From assembly GCF_000143415.4 (NCBI RefSeq), contig NW_003314262.1, forward strand, positions 3,682,620-3,746,619: DNA of 64,000 nucleotides, written 5' to 3'. The position numbers and the translations under genes were made by a program. Below, piece by piece: positions 1 to 10,669 of the stretch. The notes under the pieces were generated by a model, which was not told the origin of the DNA, ran no database searches, and saw nothing but the letters and a program-made list of their open reading frames with translations. Each line of letters opens with the position of its first letter. The stretch's first letter is position 1. The DNA is from Selaginella moellendorffii. Lineage: Eukaryota > Streptophyta > Lycopodiopsida > Selaginellales > Selaginellaceae.

Positions 1-1858
1 GTGGGTCGCTGGAAAGGGTGCTGGCGAGCTGCTGTTGGCGACTTAGGTTTGTGTCCCATGAAACCTGGTGGGGTTTACTTTGAACGGTGGCGATTGCGTG
101 GCAAGATCTGAGGGCTGTGATCTGTTGTGGAGATGATGATCTGGCAGCTGAGATTGAGCGTTGTTGGACGGTGCAGATCTGATCTCGTGGAGTTGATCGG
201 ACGGTAGCTTGGGACTCAGCGTTTTGTGCCGAGTTGAGTGGCGACTGGAGGGTTGTCCAGGAGAAATTGCCGGTGATGGTTTCTGAGTAGCGTGTTGGCC
301 ATTGTTGATACCACGAGGCTTGCTGATTGTCGATGATGCTCATTGTGGTATCATCTGGTGTTACTTCTTGATACGGACGGCTGGTGTTGAGTGTTCGGTT
401 CGAATGGCTGGGAGAGTGTTCGGGGAATCTCTCGGTTCCGGTGACGAGTTGCGGTCGGAAGTGTTGCTGAAAGGTGGTCTGGATGTTGCAGAGGTCGACG
501 TAGTATGGTCGGAGCTTGTTGAGGTTGACAGTTTCAGTGAAGTCTCCGGCGAGGGTGGCGACTTTCGCTGTCGAGTTGGGGTAGAGTTCAGTGATAATGA
601 AAGGTCCTTGCCACTTGGTTTTGAGCTTGTTGCCGAGCTGAGTGATTGGTCCTTGATACCAGAGTACATGATCGCCGGGAGAGTACTTCGGAGTCTTGTT
701 TTGAGCGAGTCTTCGGTCGTGCCGGGCTTTTCTTTGCTTCTGGATGGTGTGGAGGGTCCACAAGGCATTGAGTCGGAGCTCGTCGAGTTTCTCGAGTTCG
801 AGGAGTCGTTGCCGGAAGATGTGTCGGGGATCTAGGTCGTACTTCACCGCGACACGCATGCTGGGAATGATGAACTCGATTGGTGTTATGGCTTCTATTC
901 CGAAGGCGAGCTTGAACGGTGTCATGTCGGTGGTGATCTTGTATGCTGTCCGGTAGGCCCAGAGAATGTCTCCGAGTTTCTTGTCCCAATCTTTGCCGGA
1001 GTTGCTGATGACTTTCTTGAGAATTGTCTTGAGCGTCTTGTTGGTGGCTTCAGCTTGGCCGTTGCCTTGCGGGTAGTAGGGCGTTGATGTCTTGTGTCGG
1101 ATCTGGAACTCTTCAGTAAGGTGTCCGATGGTTTCGTTGATGAAGTGGCTGCCGCAGTCGGTGACGAGTTCGAGTGGTGTTCCGAAGCGGGTGATGATGT
1201 TCTCGTAGATGAACTTGGCTGTTGCCTTGGCGGTTGCTTGTTTGAGTGGAGCTGCTTCAGCCCATTTGGTGGCGTAGTCGGTGGCGACAATGATGTACTG
1301 GTTCTTCCAGGCTGTGGTGATTTGGGGTCCGACAAAGTCGAGTCCCCATCTCTGGAAAGGCACAACCGGGAAGGTTGGGTTGAGCAGTTGACTCTGAGTT
1401 TTCGGTGGAAGTCGATTCCTCTGGCAGGTGTCACATTTCCGGCAGAAGTCTTCGGTGTCTCGCCATATTGTCGGCCACCAGAGTCCTGATTGGAGAATCT
1501 TCCGGACGGTCGTGTCGGAGGCGAAGTGGCCGCCGGACGGTCCAGAGTGTGCTTCGTTTATAAACCGGAGGGTGTCTGGAACTTTGATGCATCTTCTAAG
1601 TATGTTGTCGATGCCAAGTTTGTAGAGGCTGCCGCCGATGATGGAGTACCGGCGGGTTTTTGAGACAAAAGTCTTTCTCTAGTCTGGCGTTGTATATTGA
1701 GCTGGGACTTTTGCTGAGCTGAGGTAGGCGAAGATGTCGTCGAGCCATGTTGGTGGTACTGAAATTCGGAAAAGGTTGGAGTCGGGCAAATCGTCGGCGA
1801 GTTGATCGGGTGATTCTCCGGTGGTGATGCAGCTGAGGAAGTCGGCCTGTTCATGCTG
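1..1858 (-). pseudogene. Integrase domain of Ty3-type pol (broken)
   Basis: Integrase inserts the reverse-transcribed element DNA into the genome. Reading minus from 1858, the frame continues directly from RNase H. A zinc-binding CRKCDTC motif lies near 1435. The catalytic core follows: the first Asp in VATDYATKW (near 1280), the second in VTDCGSHF (near 1145) and the Glu in NGQAEATNK (near 1065). The last part, LRPYYVDL near 505, resembles the integrase C-terminal end. The frame then stays open for about 150 further codons to the window edge with no recognised domain. One stop (TAG at 1679-1681) interrupts it, and a TGA at 1859-1861 separates it from RNase H. No chromodomain is visible. Confidence 0.88.
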
Positions 1859-3448
1859 TCAGCCGGGCTTGTGGACAATTTCGAAGTTGTACTCTTGGAG
1901 TAGAAGGAACCATCTGGAAATTCGGCCGGAGAGTATGGGCTTGTTGATGAGGTAAAGGAGGGCCTTGTGGTCAACGAAGATGATGACTTTGCTTGAAAGA
2001 ATGTAGTGCCGAAACTTCTGGAGGGCGTATACCATGCCGAGGGCTTCTTTCTCGGTGGTGGTGTAGTTGCGTTCTGTCGAGGTGAGTAGTCTGCTTGCGT
2101 AGTAAATCGGCTGGTCTCGGTTGTCCTGCTGGGCTTGGCTAAGCACTGTGCCAGTGCCGATGTCAGAAGTGTCGACGTGGATATGGAACTCTTTAGTCCA
2201 GTCTGGTTTGGCGAGTATTGGTGCGGTAGTGAGCTTGAGCTTGAGGTTGTCAAATGCTGCCTGCTGGATGTCCGACCAGATCCACTGGGCGTCGAGCCAG
2301 AGGCCGTCGGTGAGAGGTTTGGCGATGTCAGCGTACTTGTGGATGAATCTTCGGTGGTATCCGATCTTGCCGAGAAATACCGGCAAGATTTCTTGCCGAG
2401 AAATACCGGTGAGAGGCCGACTTCGGAGGTCCTTCTGGTTCTTTGGCGGTTCGAGCTGAAGTATGACTTTGACTTTGTCCTTGTCAATGAGTATGCCGTC
2501 TTTGCAGACAATGTGGCCGAGAAGTACTCCGGACTTGATGAAGAAAGCGCATTTCTCGGGGTTGAGGGCGATGTTGTTTTCTTCGCACTTCTCGAGGCAT
2601 TTCTCGAGGCACTCGAGATGGCGGTCTTCAGAGCTGAAGACACTGAAGTCGTCCATGAAGACTTGCATGAAGTCGGTGAGGTAGTCTCGGAAGGTGTTGG
2701 TGACGAGTCGCTGGAAAGTGAAGGGTGCATTACAGAGGCCGAAAGGCATTCTTCGGTAGGCGTATGCTCCCCATGGGCTGATGAATGCTGTCTTGTGCTG
2801 GTCTTCGGGGGCGATGGTGATCTGGTTGTAGCCGGAAAATCCGTCGAGGAAGGAGTACATTTCGTGTCCGGCAACTGCGTCGAGAACTTCGTCGGTGAAG
2901 GGTATCGGGAAGATATCTTTGTCGGTGACGTTGTTGAGCTGCTTGTAGTTGACACAGATTCGGAGCTTGCCGTTTTTCTTCGGCACAATGACTAGAGGAG
3001 ACAACCAGATCGGATTCTGGATCGGGTAGATGTATTCGACTTCGAGGAGTTTGTCGAGCTCCTTCTTGACTTGCTCCATGAGGTTTGGGTTCATCCGATA
3101 AGGTGCCTGTCGCTTCGGCCGGGCATTTGGGAGGAGGGTGATGGTGTGCAGACATAAGTCTGGTGAGACTCCTTTCAGGTCTTTGTAGCTCCAAGCAAAC
3201 AAGTGCTTTTTATTCTGGAGGAGTCTCAGGCCTTTGTTCCGGAAACTCTCAGAGATGTCTTTGGCGAGGATGATGTGATGCTGATTCTGGTCGATGGCAA
3301 GGTTGATCTTCTCGAGAGGTTGGTTGGTCGGTATTGTCGGGATATAGGCGACTTTCTGGTCGGAGTCGACAATGAATGCTGGCTGAGTAGCGATGGTGGT
3401 GTCTCTGGTTGTCGGGTTCTTCAATGCTTCAGTAAGCTGGGGTCGCTC
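1859..3448 (-). pseudogene. Reverse transcriptase and RNase H of Ty3-type pol
   Basis: The 521-codon block from 3424 to 1862 carries a complete RT palm: KNGKLRICVNYKQLN, YSFLDGFSGYNQI, AYRRMPFGLCNAP and the catalytic FMDD. RNase H follows, with FHIHVDTSDIGTGTVLSQ, the acidic TTTEKEALGMVYAL block and FVDHKALLYL. These copy element RNA into DNA and degrade the RNA. Between the RT thumb and RNase H there is an extra stretch of about 15 residues, produced by a short tandem duplication of GCCGAGAAATACCGG at about 2370-2410. A TGA at 1859-1861 falls in the HKPG tether just after RNase H, and another at 3449-3451 cuts it from protease. The catalytic residues themselves are intact. Confidence 0.92.
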
Positions 3449-4801
3449 TCAGCTGAAGTCGGCTGCTACTCTAAAGATGTCAATTTCGGCGAGAGGTTCG
3501 AGGTTGGGGTAGGCTTGGAGTATTTGCTGTTCTTCATAGTCGTCGAGGCCGGTTTCGAGGTCATAGTCTTCGAGGTCGACCGGTCGGATGTTCGTCGGAA
3601 GGTGTTTCGACGAGTTTGTCGAGACTGTTACTGGACCTTGCGAGCCTTGGAGGAAGATCTGATTGGTCGACCAGTTGTGCATTGCTCGAGCGTGTTTGAG
3701 CCACGGGCGTCCGAGGAGGACTGCGTAGCCATCGGAGTCCTTCGGAAGCTTGAGGATGACATAGTTGACTGGAACTCTGATGCCTCTGATATTGGTGATG
3801 ACATTCCGGATAATTCCTCGGGGTCGGACTGATCGGTGGTCGGCCATTCGGACGTTAAATGGTGCTGGCTCAACTGGACCGAGGTTGATTTGTCAGACGA
3901 GACTCTCTTCGATGATGTTGACGCCAGAGCCGCCGTCAAGCATGGCTCCTCGGACTTGGTGTCGGCCGATTCGGAGGTCGATGGTTGGAACTTCATTGTC
4001 GCAGTCTCCGGGTTGTATCTCAGCTTGAAAGGCGTCGACAGTGTCCTTGCTGGTATTTAGTGCTGGGGCGTCCGTTGGAGGTGTGTCCGGAGGGTTAGTC
4101 AGACTTACCAGTTGGTTGACGAGATATGGAGCAATCTTCAGAAGCTGGCCGACAGTGATCTGGATGTTTTGGGTGAGGATGGATTCGGCGACAGTTGTAT
4201 CTCCAATTGAGTTGGCCAAGAGTTGTGCCGGTAAAGCTGTCGGCTGGTTTCTCGGTTGCTGTGTGCTTGACTTGGGCTGTTCTTCGTCTTCGGAGTCGAG
4301 AATGACTAGTTTGGGTGGCTGTTGAGTAAGGTGATTTTGTACTTTGGCAGCTAGCTGTCGGCGTGTCTTCCACTCTGGGGTTTGTTTCGGGCGCTCTGAG
4401 CCTGTGTCATCTTCGGTGTTTGAGTCTTTATCCGGTCGTTGTTGATGCTGTGCTCGAAGTTGTGCTCGAGTCTGGACTGCCAGAACTTGTGGTTCTGGGT
4501 CTTCTTCGGGAAATGGGAGTTCGTCGGCTTCGATGAGTCTGGTTGCCGGTGGTTGCTGTTGCTGTTGGTCTGGCTGTCTGGGTGGCGGCGGTCCGAGTCT
4601 CGGAGGGCCAGGCTGGTCTGGGATTCGGCGTTGCCATGGGTGGCTGTTGTAGTTGCCTTGATATCTCTGGTCTTGATAGCCTTGATATCGGTTGTAGCCT
4701 TGATACCCTTGATTCTGGTAGCGTGGATAGGCTTGGCTGTTGTTGTAGTCCATCTGGTTTTGTCGGTATTGCTGGTATGGCTGGTTGTTGGGTTGTTGGT
4801 A
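3449..4801 (-). pseudogene. Gag C-terminus/protease linker of Ty3 element
   Basis: This continues the gag frame after a TGA at 4802-4804. The first part (4753-4300) is rich in Gln, Tyr, Pro and charged residues, as in a Gag tail. A retropepsin-like motif AMLDGGSGVNII lies near 3915-3950; its DGGS replaces the usual DSG or DTG and recurs in plant Athila/Tat proteases (family knowledge). A TGA at 3893-3895 interrupts the domain shortly after the motif. The flap and C-terminal part continue in frame at 3847-3452, including GYAVLLGRPWLKHA, the expected end of a retropepsin. The downstream TGA at 3449-3451 separates it from RT. Not functional as read unless all stops were bypassed. Confidence 0.8.
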
Positions 4802-6586
4802 TCAGTCATTGAAGTAGGGTCGGTTGTTGTAGTTGTTGTTGAATCTCGGTGGTGCGTTCCATTGTCGCGGTAGGTAGTTGTTCCGGGGCGGGCGCCAGTT
4901 GTTCGGATGTGTGGCCGGATATTGTGTCGAATACTTAGGTTGTCGGGGAGGTCTCCGGGGGAAGTTGGAGATTTGTCGGACTTCAGGTTGGCTGCGGAAT
5001 CTGCATGTCTTGGCGTCATGGTTGTCTTTCCCGCAGATTTGGCACTTGACAATCTGGAGTTTGCAGTCGGTGGCTGAGTGTCCTTCATTCTTGCATTTTG
5101 TGCACCAAACGCCGGTTTGGACATCGGATTTGTCGCCGGATGTGGTGAATTTGGTGAGGAGCTTCTGGATCTTTCGGATGCCGACTTTGTCCTTGGACTT
5201 GCTGGTGAGGCTGTCGAGGAGGTCGTCCTCATCTTCCTCGGAGTCAGAGTCTTCCGGTTCATCAACTCGTGCAGTTTGTCGGCGTATTTGAACTTCTTTC
5301 AAGTCTTTGGAAAGAGTCTTGTAATCGCTGGTGTCGATTTTGGTGGCGGCTTTCTTCAAGTGTGAAGCTAGTCCCTGCATGTACCACTGGTATAAAAGTA
5401 TGTCAGTAGAAGAGCTCTTGCAGCGGTTGGCGTGTTTGGTGAATTGTTCGGTGTATTCTTCAAGAGTTTCGCCAGTACGCATCTTGATGTTCTGTATCTT
5501 CTGAAGCTTCTCTGACTGGCTGAGTGCTGACTTGAAGTGGTCAGTGAAGGCTTTGGTGAGCTCGTCGAAGGTGAGTTTCGGGTCGGTCGTCTGAAGCCAT
5601 TCTCCGGCGCATCCTTTGAGGGTGCAGCCGAAGAGGAATGCGAGGTTGTCTTGCTGGCCGTTGACTCGGGCGGCCTCCTTGAAGCGAATGACGTGCTTTT
5701 CTGGGTCTTCAGTCTTCTTTCCTTTGAATTGTGGGTAGCTGACAAGCTTGCCGATGACCGTGTTGGGGAGTACCATTGTCATGGTGACGATGTCTGGGGG
5801 AATGTCTGGTAGACTGTGTGGCAGAGGGTTCGGTGGAGCGTTTAGCGGGACGTGTGTCGGAGCAGTTGGTGGAGTGTTCTGTAAGTCCGGTTGCTGAAGA
5901 TCGATGTCTGGTTCTGGTTGTTGGTGGGGTCTGCTGAACGCCTGGTCGAAAAGTTGGTCAAGTGTGTATTTGGAGGATTGGCCGAACTCGTATTGCTGGT
6001 GATGTGCTGGTCGATCGTCTGGGTCGACAATGTATATCGGACGGAGGCCGTAGTCGACTGAGTTGAGCTTTGGGGAGTCTGGTTGTTGCTGGAAGTTGTA
6101 GAAGTCCGGTGCGGAGGCGAATGGTGTGGTCGAGGTAGGAGCTGATACTGGTGTCGAAAACAGTGTGCCGAGGACTGCTGGTGAAGCTGTCGGTACAGTC
6201 CAGGAGAAATAAGTTCTTGGGTTGGTCTGTCCTCGGAAGAGTGGGTTGTGGAAGCTGTGCTGGGGAGTGTGCTGAACTTCTGGCTGGGTCTCTAGCGGGT
6301 TCTCCGGTGCTGCAGTCGGAGAAGCAGGCGGTGTCCTAAAATTCTGGTAGCCTTCTAAAATCTTTCCGGCGTCTTCACCGGCTGCAATTTTGGGAAACAA
6401 TTCATCAGTAATGTACCTTTCTCTTTCAGAAACTTGTACAAAGTGGGACCACTGGGTGGCTTTTTCTTTTCTCTCTTTCTCTAGTCTTTTCAACTCTCGC
6501 TGGAGGTGTCGTTGAAGTCTTTCGGTGTCTTCTTGTTGTTTGCTGGCTGCTTTCCTCGGCTTGTTCATGCGGCTCTCTTCGGCCAT
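4802..6586 (-). CDS. gag: Gag polyprotein of Ty3 retrotransposon
   Basis: Open frame of 594 codons. Gag forms the cytoplasmic virus-like particle that packages element RNA. A basic, coiled-coil-like N-terminus (residues 1-50, many Lys, Glu and Arg) is followed by a Pro/Gln-rich segment. Next comes a retrotransposon-gag capsid domain at roughly residues 280-430, with the motif AGEWLQTTDPKLTFDELTKA. Then there is an acidic Asp/Glu/Ser patch and two zinc knuckles, CTKCKNEGHSATDC and CQICGKDNHDAKTC, with a basic Arg/Pro/Asn tail. The ATG at 6586 is the first in frame. Pol lies in the same frame after the TGA at 4802. Whether that stop is natural (readthrough) or a mutation cannot be told from one copy; four more stops downstream favour decay. 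Confidence 0.9.
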   Translation of the reverse strand: MAEESRMNKPRKAASKQQEDTERLQRHLQRELKRLEKERKEKATQWSHFVQVSERERYITDELFPKIAAGEDAGKILEGYQNFRTPPASPTAAPENPLETQPEVQHTPQHSFHNPLFRGQTNPRTYFSWTVPTASPAVLGTLFSTPVSAPTSTTPFASAPDFYNFQQQPDSPKLNSVDYGLRPIYIVDPDDRPAHHQQYEFGQSSKYTLDQLFDQAFSRPHQQPEPDIDLQQPDLQNTPPTAPTHVPLNAPPNPLPHSLPDIPPDIVTMTMVLPNTVIGKLVSYPQFKGKKTEDPEKHVIRFKEAARVNGQQDNLAFLFGCTLKGCAGEWLQTTDPKLTFDELTKAFTDHFKSALSQSEKLQKIQNIKMRTGETLEEYTEQFTKHANRCKSSSTDILLYQWYMQGLASHLKKAATKIDTSDYKTLSKDLKEVQIRRQTARVDEPEDSDSEEDEDDLLDSLTSKSKDKVGIRKIQKLLTKFTTSGDKSDVQTGVWCTKCKNEGHSATDCKLQIVKCQICGKDNHDAKTCRFRSQPEVRQISNFPRRPPRQPKYSTQYPATHPNNWRPPRNNYLPRQWNAPPRFNNNYNNRPYFND

Positions 6587-7959
6587 GGGTTCTTGTACAC
6601 TAAAACTATCTTGGATGTTGGTATCTCGGGGATGAAGGTCTTCATCAAACTCTCGACTTGGTTATCGGTGATGGTGTCGGGTATCTGGCTGAATGTCGAA
6701 TCAATGTCATATCTTCAGGCCTGTAGCGTCGAAGCTAGTCTCCGGCAGTAATTATTGTATAATCTTCTAAAGGTTACTATGCAAAGATGAAAGATGTGGT
6801 GAATTTGATGTCAGTCAATTGAACAAAGTGTGTTGCCGGAAGAAGGTTGCAAATCTTCTGCCGGATGATCTCTTGGAGCTTATCGGGGAGTTGACTGATT
6901 CGGTGTAGTAGTGATTGGAGAGCTGTCATGCAGGTCGGTCAAAGAAGTTGTTGGGATGTCGTCCGGGCTGGTGTTTGGGCGCTCAGAGGAAAACTCGTCC
7001 GGAAGTGGGTAGCAGTTGTACTCCAGGAGTTTCTTCTTCGTTTCTTTCTTCGGCGTGGGTTTGTCGGTGGAGTCTCCAATCGATTTGTTGACACGAGGTG
7101 CTGAGTGCAGGCTGGTCTTCCAGGTGCCGGTGCCGAGATGAAGCTCGACAAAGAGTTTTGGATAGTTGGACTGGTTGGGGTGATCAGAACCACTTTCGTC
7201 GTCAATGGTCTTGAGGCCAGCGTACTCGATGGCGTGGTCGAACAGAGTCTTGGCAGCGTGGAGATTAGCGTCATGTCATCGTTGGATGATGTTCTTGGTG
7301 CTGGTTTGGGCGCTCAGTCGGAGAGTCTGTCATAAGATTGTCGGTGCGTTCAGGAGCTTTCCTTCAGTGACTTGGCCGATTCCGGGATAGAGTGTCGGAG
7401 GCTCGTCGTAAGAGAACGTGCGACAGATGTGTGGAAGAAGCGTTGGTCGGGAAGATCTGTTGCCGGAATTCTTGCTGTTCTTTTGTCTGGTCGGTAAAGC
7501 AGAGCTGTTGTCGGAGAAGAGTTTGGAGGCTCTGCCGGCGAGTTCTCTGGCTTGCAGCCGGTGTTCTTCTGCTCGAATTCGGAGTTGGGCTCTCAGATTG
7601 CTGGTCGGAGAAGATCTCGGAGGAGATGCTCGGGCTTGCTGTCGGTTCCTCGGTGCTGGCCGGTGAAGAGTTCGGTGCTGATGTTGGGGTTGATGGCAAA
7701 GGTCTTCTTCTCCTCGTTCGGATAGAGCGCTAGGAGGTCTCGTTGAAAGATCTTTAATTTCTTCGAAAATTTGTTGGTGTAGTTTTCTTCCTCTAGTAGT
7801 CGCTGCAGCAAGGCGTGTTCCGGGTACCCATGTTGGTGGTGGCATACTCGATGTGGAGAGAAAGAGTGGTTCTTGAAGTTCTTGAATCTCTGCACACAAG
7901 AAAATTTCAAAAAATGCAAATGGTTACCAGATTCTCGTTCCTTGATCTCTCTCAACGAT
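6587..7959 (-). other. Long untranslated leader of Ty3 element
   Basis: About 1.37 kb between the primer-binding site and gag. Several short minus-strand frames occur, the longest (7899-7330) about 190 codons and rich in Gln, Arg and Ser, but none shows a recognisable domain or continues into gag. Long leaders with small upstream ORFs are common in Athila/Tat elements (family knowledge). I see no further gene here. Confidence 0.55.
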
Positions 7960-7979
7960 CCATCCCACTGTGGTCGCCA
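7960..7979 (-). other. Primer-binding site, tRNA-Arg-like
   Basis: On the minus strand TGGCGACCACAGTGGGATGG starts two bases after the CA end of the LTR (7982-7983). The TGG start is complementary to a tRNA CCA end. The TGGCGAC beginning resembles the tRNA-Arg-type sites of plant Tat elements (recalled from the family, not searched). Confidence 0.7.
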
Positions 7980-7981
7980 AA

Positions 7982-8346
7982 TGTTTAATGGTAAAATGTG
8001 AGATGGATGAGAATGCTGCTACCGCTAGAACTCGATCTGAGAGCTGGCGCCTAATCTCCGGAGGTCGCCAGCTGAGGAGGGGTGCAAGAAGTGGTGGATC
8101 GGCGGGGAGAGAGACTCAAGTCAAAGATAATGCAAATAGAGGGTGCGATTCAGGAGTCTTGAAGTACAATGGAATGGGAAAGGAGATGGGGAACCCTAGC
8201 TGCGCTGGGGTCTCTCAAAACCACTCTCTTGTTGGCGGTTCTAACTGCCAGCATATGCCTAGAATAGAAATAAACTAGTAGTCATTTGAACCTGGCTTTC
8301 AGTCGTGAGTGGAGCTGCTCCTGGGCGTGCATGTGTTAGGGGAGGT
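7982..8346 (-). repeat. 5' LTR of Athila/Tat-like element
   Basis: The inner boundary is firm: it reads TGTTTAATGG on the plus strand, so the LTR ends in AAACA, directly before the primer-binding site. The outer boundary is approximate. From about 8347 the sequence (AAACTCCTTGTC onward) aligns by eye with the RNase H region of the older Ty3 family at 33445 and 24030, so the LTR must end before that; a CA at 8330-8331 is one candidate. The partner LTR lies outside the window, so identity cannot be checked. Confidence 0.6.
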
Positions 8347-8348
8347 TT

Positions 8349-9330
8349 CCAAACTCCTTGTCCCGAGTAAGCCAATTCTGTTGTGTGGAATCAAACTTTT
8401 AACTTATGTAGGCAAGAGGATGCCCATAGTTGTTTACCACAACTACATTAGCTATTTTGGTAAGTCAAGTGCTCATCTAGATCAGATCCTCAACTCTTTG
8501 AGGAAAACCTTATAAACTTGAAGCAAGATGGCTCCAATAGCAATGTTACTTGTATCTGTCTCGACCACAAGAGGCTTCTCAAGATTAAAAATCTTCAACA
8601 CAAGAGCAAAGGTACAATATTGCTTCAAATGTTGAAATGCCACTTGACACTTCTCGTCCCAACCATGAATAGTAGCATGTTTCAATGTATTCTGAAGATC
8701 GGTCAAGGGTGTTATTATCTCTGAATAATCCTTCACAAATTGTTGAAAAACTCTAGCCATACCAATGTACTAAAATCAAATGCTCGAGATATTCAATCTC
8801 CTCTAAGAAAAACTCACACTTTAATAACTTTGAGTAGAGTTTGTTGTCCCTTAAAAGTTGTAAAACACTTCGCACATACATCTCATGATCCTCCATTGAA
8901 GAGCTAAATACTAGGATATCATCAAAATAATCAATTGCAAACTTTCCCAAGTAAGGTTGTAGAACTTGATTCATCAATCTTTAAAAAGTTGCAAGAGCAT
9001 TTGTCAAACCAAACAATATCACCAAAAACTTGTATGACTCATCCTTGTTTGAAATGCAATTTTCAAAACATCCTCTAGCTTGATAAAAATCTGATGATAC
9101 CCTTACCTCAAATCAATCTTTGAAAAATATCAAGCACCTCAAAGACGATTGAGCAAATCATCGATACGAGGGATTGGGAATATATTCTTCACTGCCCTAT
9201 CACTCAATCCCTTGTAATTCACATAAAAATGCTATATACCATCTTTCTTCTTGACTATCAGCACTGAAGTAGCCCAAGGAGACTTGTTGATTCATAACCA
9301 ACCACCCTTTTCGAAAGTATTCAGTAAACT
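8349..9330 (-). pseudogene. RT and RNase H remnant of decayed Ty3 element
   Basis: Open fragments give recognisable motifs. 8977-8753 encodes the RT palm with FAIDYFDDILVFSSS, so the catalytic DD is still present, followed by DNKLYSKLLKCEFF. 8760-8482 encodes the RT connection and start of RNase H, with FQQFVKDYSEIITPLTDL and PLVVETDTSNIAIGAILLQ. The RNase H end near 8349-8480 includes a reading close to YAS-type motifs but with stops. Upstream, 9330-9140 contains the LIVKKKDG and KNIFPIPRIDDLLNRL blocks, with several stops. Non-functional. Confidence 0.82.
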
Positions 9331-9379
9331 ACTTATTAATCTCCTCATCTTCAGTAGGACTAATATGAGTTAATTGACG

Positions 9380-10640
9380 CTAATAAGGAGTAGCTCCAGG
9401 AACCAAGTCAATCTCATGCTGAATTCCATGTTCGGGAGGCAAACCATTAAGCAACTTATCAGAAAATACATCATGGAACTCCTGCTGAATGGAATCTACC
9501 TGAGCCCTATACCCACGAATGTACTCCAAATCAAACATGATCATATTAAAAAGAAATGGGTACACCATGAAAGAACTAACTATCTCATGCGTGCATGTCA
9601 CCAACTCCAAAGCGTTAATCAATGGAGTATCACCATTGTCTATCCCGACAATCTCTTTCATAGTGCCACCAACTTTAATATGCAGAATATTATGCTCCCA
9701 ATCAATCCTTGGCCTCCTTTCATAAAACTATTCCTTCCCAAGAATAATGTTTGTGTGATCAAGATCCATAACCTAGAACGAAGGATGGTCAAGAATCCCC
9801 TAAACCGTCAGAGGAACACTCAGAGCCTATTCACCGTAAACACAAGTGTTATATCCATCTACCATAACCACCTTATAGATTACTAAACTCTTTTCCATAG
9901 GCAAACCAAGCTTCTTCACCACCTTGGAACTCAAAATGTTGTGAGTAGCACTTGGATCAAAAAGAATACTAACAATAGTACCTTGAATGTCCCCTTTGGC
10001 TTTCACAAGCTGATTGCACATAGAACCATTAATCTCTATAGAGTTGATATGCACTTGAGACTTAAATTCTTAAATTCTTAGGGACTAGACGACATTGCCA
10101 TATGGTGTGGAAGAGCCACCATAGTAGATGTTTGAGCTGTATCCATGATGAATTCCACCACATTCACCTTAACATTCTTTGATCCCTTCACAAGAGGACA
10201 ATCCTTGCTGTGATGTCCAACCTTGTGACAACAAAATTAATTGCCCTTCACCTTATCCTTCTCTCCCTAGTCCAAATGATGTCTTTTGGCCTCATTATTA
10301 TCTCCACTCTTCAAGCCACAACAAAACAATAGCCATTTCTTCCTAGAAGATGAAGTATTGGCAGGTTGGTCATCACTTTGACTACCCTGTAAACCATCCT
10401 GTTGACAAGAGTTGACCAAGTTGACTAACAATTTGGGTAAAAAGATCTAAGCCTTAGTGATAGCATCAGTCACAATTGCTGGAAAATCTTTCTTGACCTT
10501 TTGCTGTATATCTACATATTCAATCCTTTGATAAAACATTGCACTTTTAACAGCTCATTATAGGTGCTCGTGAGATTAAAACAAAGATCATGAAACTTGC
10601 GGGCATACACATCCAAAGACAAAGTCTACTACTAGATCTC
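9380..10640 (-). pseudogene. Gag zinc knuckle and protease remnant of decayed Ty3 element
   Basis: Reading minus, the 3' part of gag at 10640-10110 has a CCHC zinc knuckle (CCHKVGHHSKDC, about 10198-10236). The protease at 10054-9827 contains SILFDPSATHNILSS, where the usual DSGAT active site reads DPSAT. The protease-RT linker at 9661-9380 includes FHDVFSDKLLNGLPPEHG, typical of Ty3 pol. Frames are broken between the blocks. The DPSAT form suggests a lost or altered catalytic motif. The plus-strand copy at 34783-34900 reads NICATHNFLSS at the same place, so both copies are degraded. Confidence 0.8.
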
Positions 10641-10645
10641 TAATA
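10641..10645. other. Target-site duplication, left copy
   Basis: TAATA directly before the left inverted repeat, matched by TAATA at 22984-22988. If the terminal inverted repeat is taken as its full 24 bp, the duplication is AATA (10642-10645 and 22985-22988). The relative at 34080-34125 has TAACA in the same context with no insertion. Confidence 0.85.
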
Positions 10646-10669
10646 AAGCTCTATTTCGTTAAAGTGGGA
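10646..10669 (+). repeat. Left terminal inverted repeat
   Basis: 24 bp beginning AAGCTCTATTTCG and ending AAAGTGGGA. Its exact reverse complement is at 22961-22984. Just inside, a second GGGA-type block (AAAATGGGAC near 10678) echoes the end of the repeat, and the right end has a similar inner AAGTGGGA at 22943-22950. Confidence 0.95.

Larger units (their letters stand above)
1..8346 (-). mobile_element. Athila/Tat-like Ty3 LTR retrotransposon, cut by window edge
   Basis: Minus-strand element, read from high to low coordinate: LTR (7982 to about 8346), primer-binding site (7960-7979), long leader, gag, protease, reverse transcriptase, RNase H and integrase, which stays open to base 1. The distal LTR is outside the window. 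Gag and pol share one reading frame, interrupted by stops at 4802-4804, 3893-3895, 3449-3451, 1859-1861 (all TGA) and 1679-1681 (TAG). Assignment to Athila/Tat rests on the FMDDF form of the RT active site, the YRRMPFGLCNAP block, the DGGS protease motif and the lack of a visible chromodomain. It is inserted in an older Ty3 element whose sequence resumes near 8347. The exact outer LTR end could not be fixed. Confidence 0.9.
8347..10640 (-). mobile_element. Decayed Ty3 element, first part (host of nested insertions)
   Basis: Minus-strand remnant running from gag (10640) through protease and RT to RNase H (8349). Many stops and frameshifts break it. It is interrupted on the left by the Athila/Tat-like element and on the right, inside gag, by the giant DNA transposon. 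The gag sequence resumes at 22985. Related copies lie at 23350-26090, 33096-34240 (minus) and 34225-36010 (plus). The chromodomain found at 24245-24574 suggests a chromovirus, if that fragment belongs to the same family (inference). Confidence 0.85.

Noticed and set aside
302-1489. Plus-strand frames of 130-177 codons
   Set aside because: Antisense to the integrase reading, which has clear catalytic motifs.
1558-2995. Long Ser/Thr-rich and Val/Glu-rich frames on both strands across the RT region
   Set aside because: They are shadow frames of the pol frame; their composition comes from its codon bias and they show no domain of their own.
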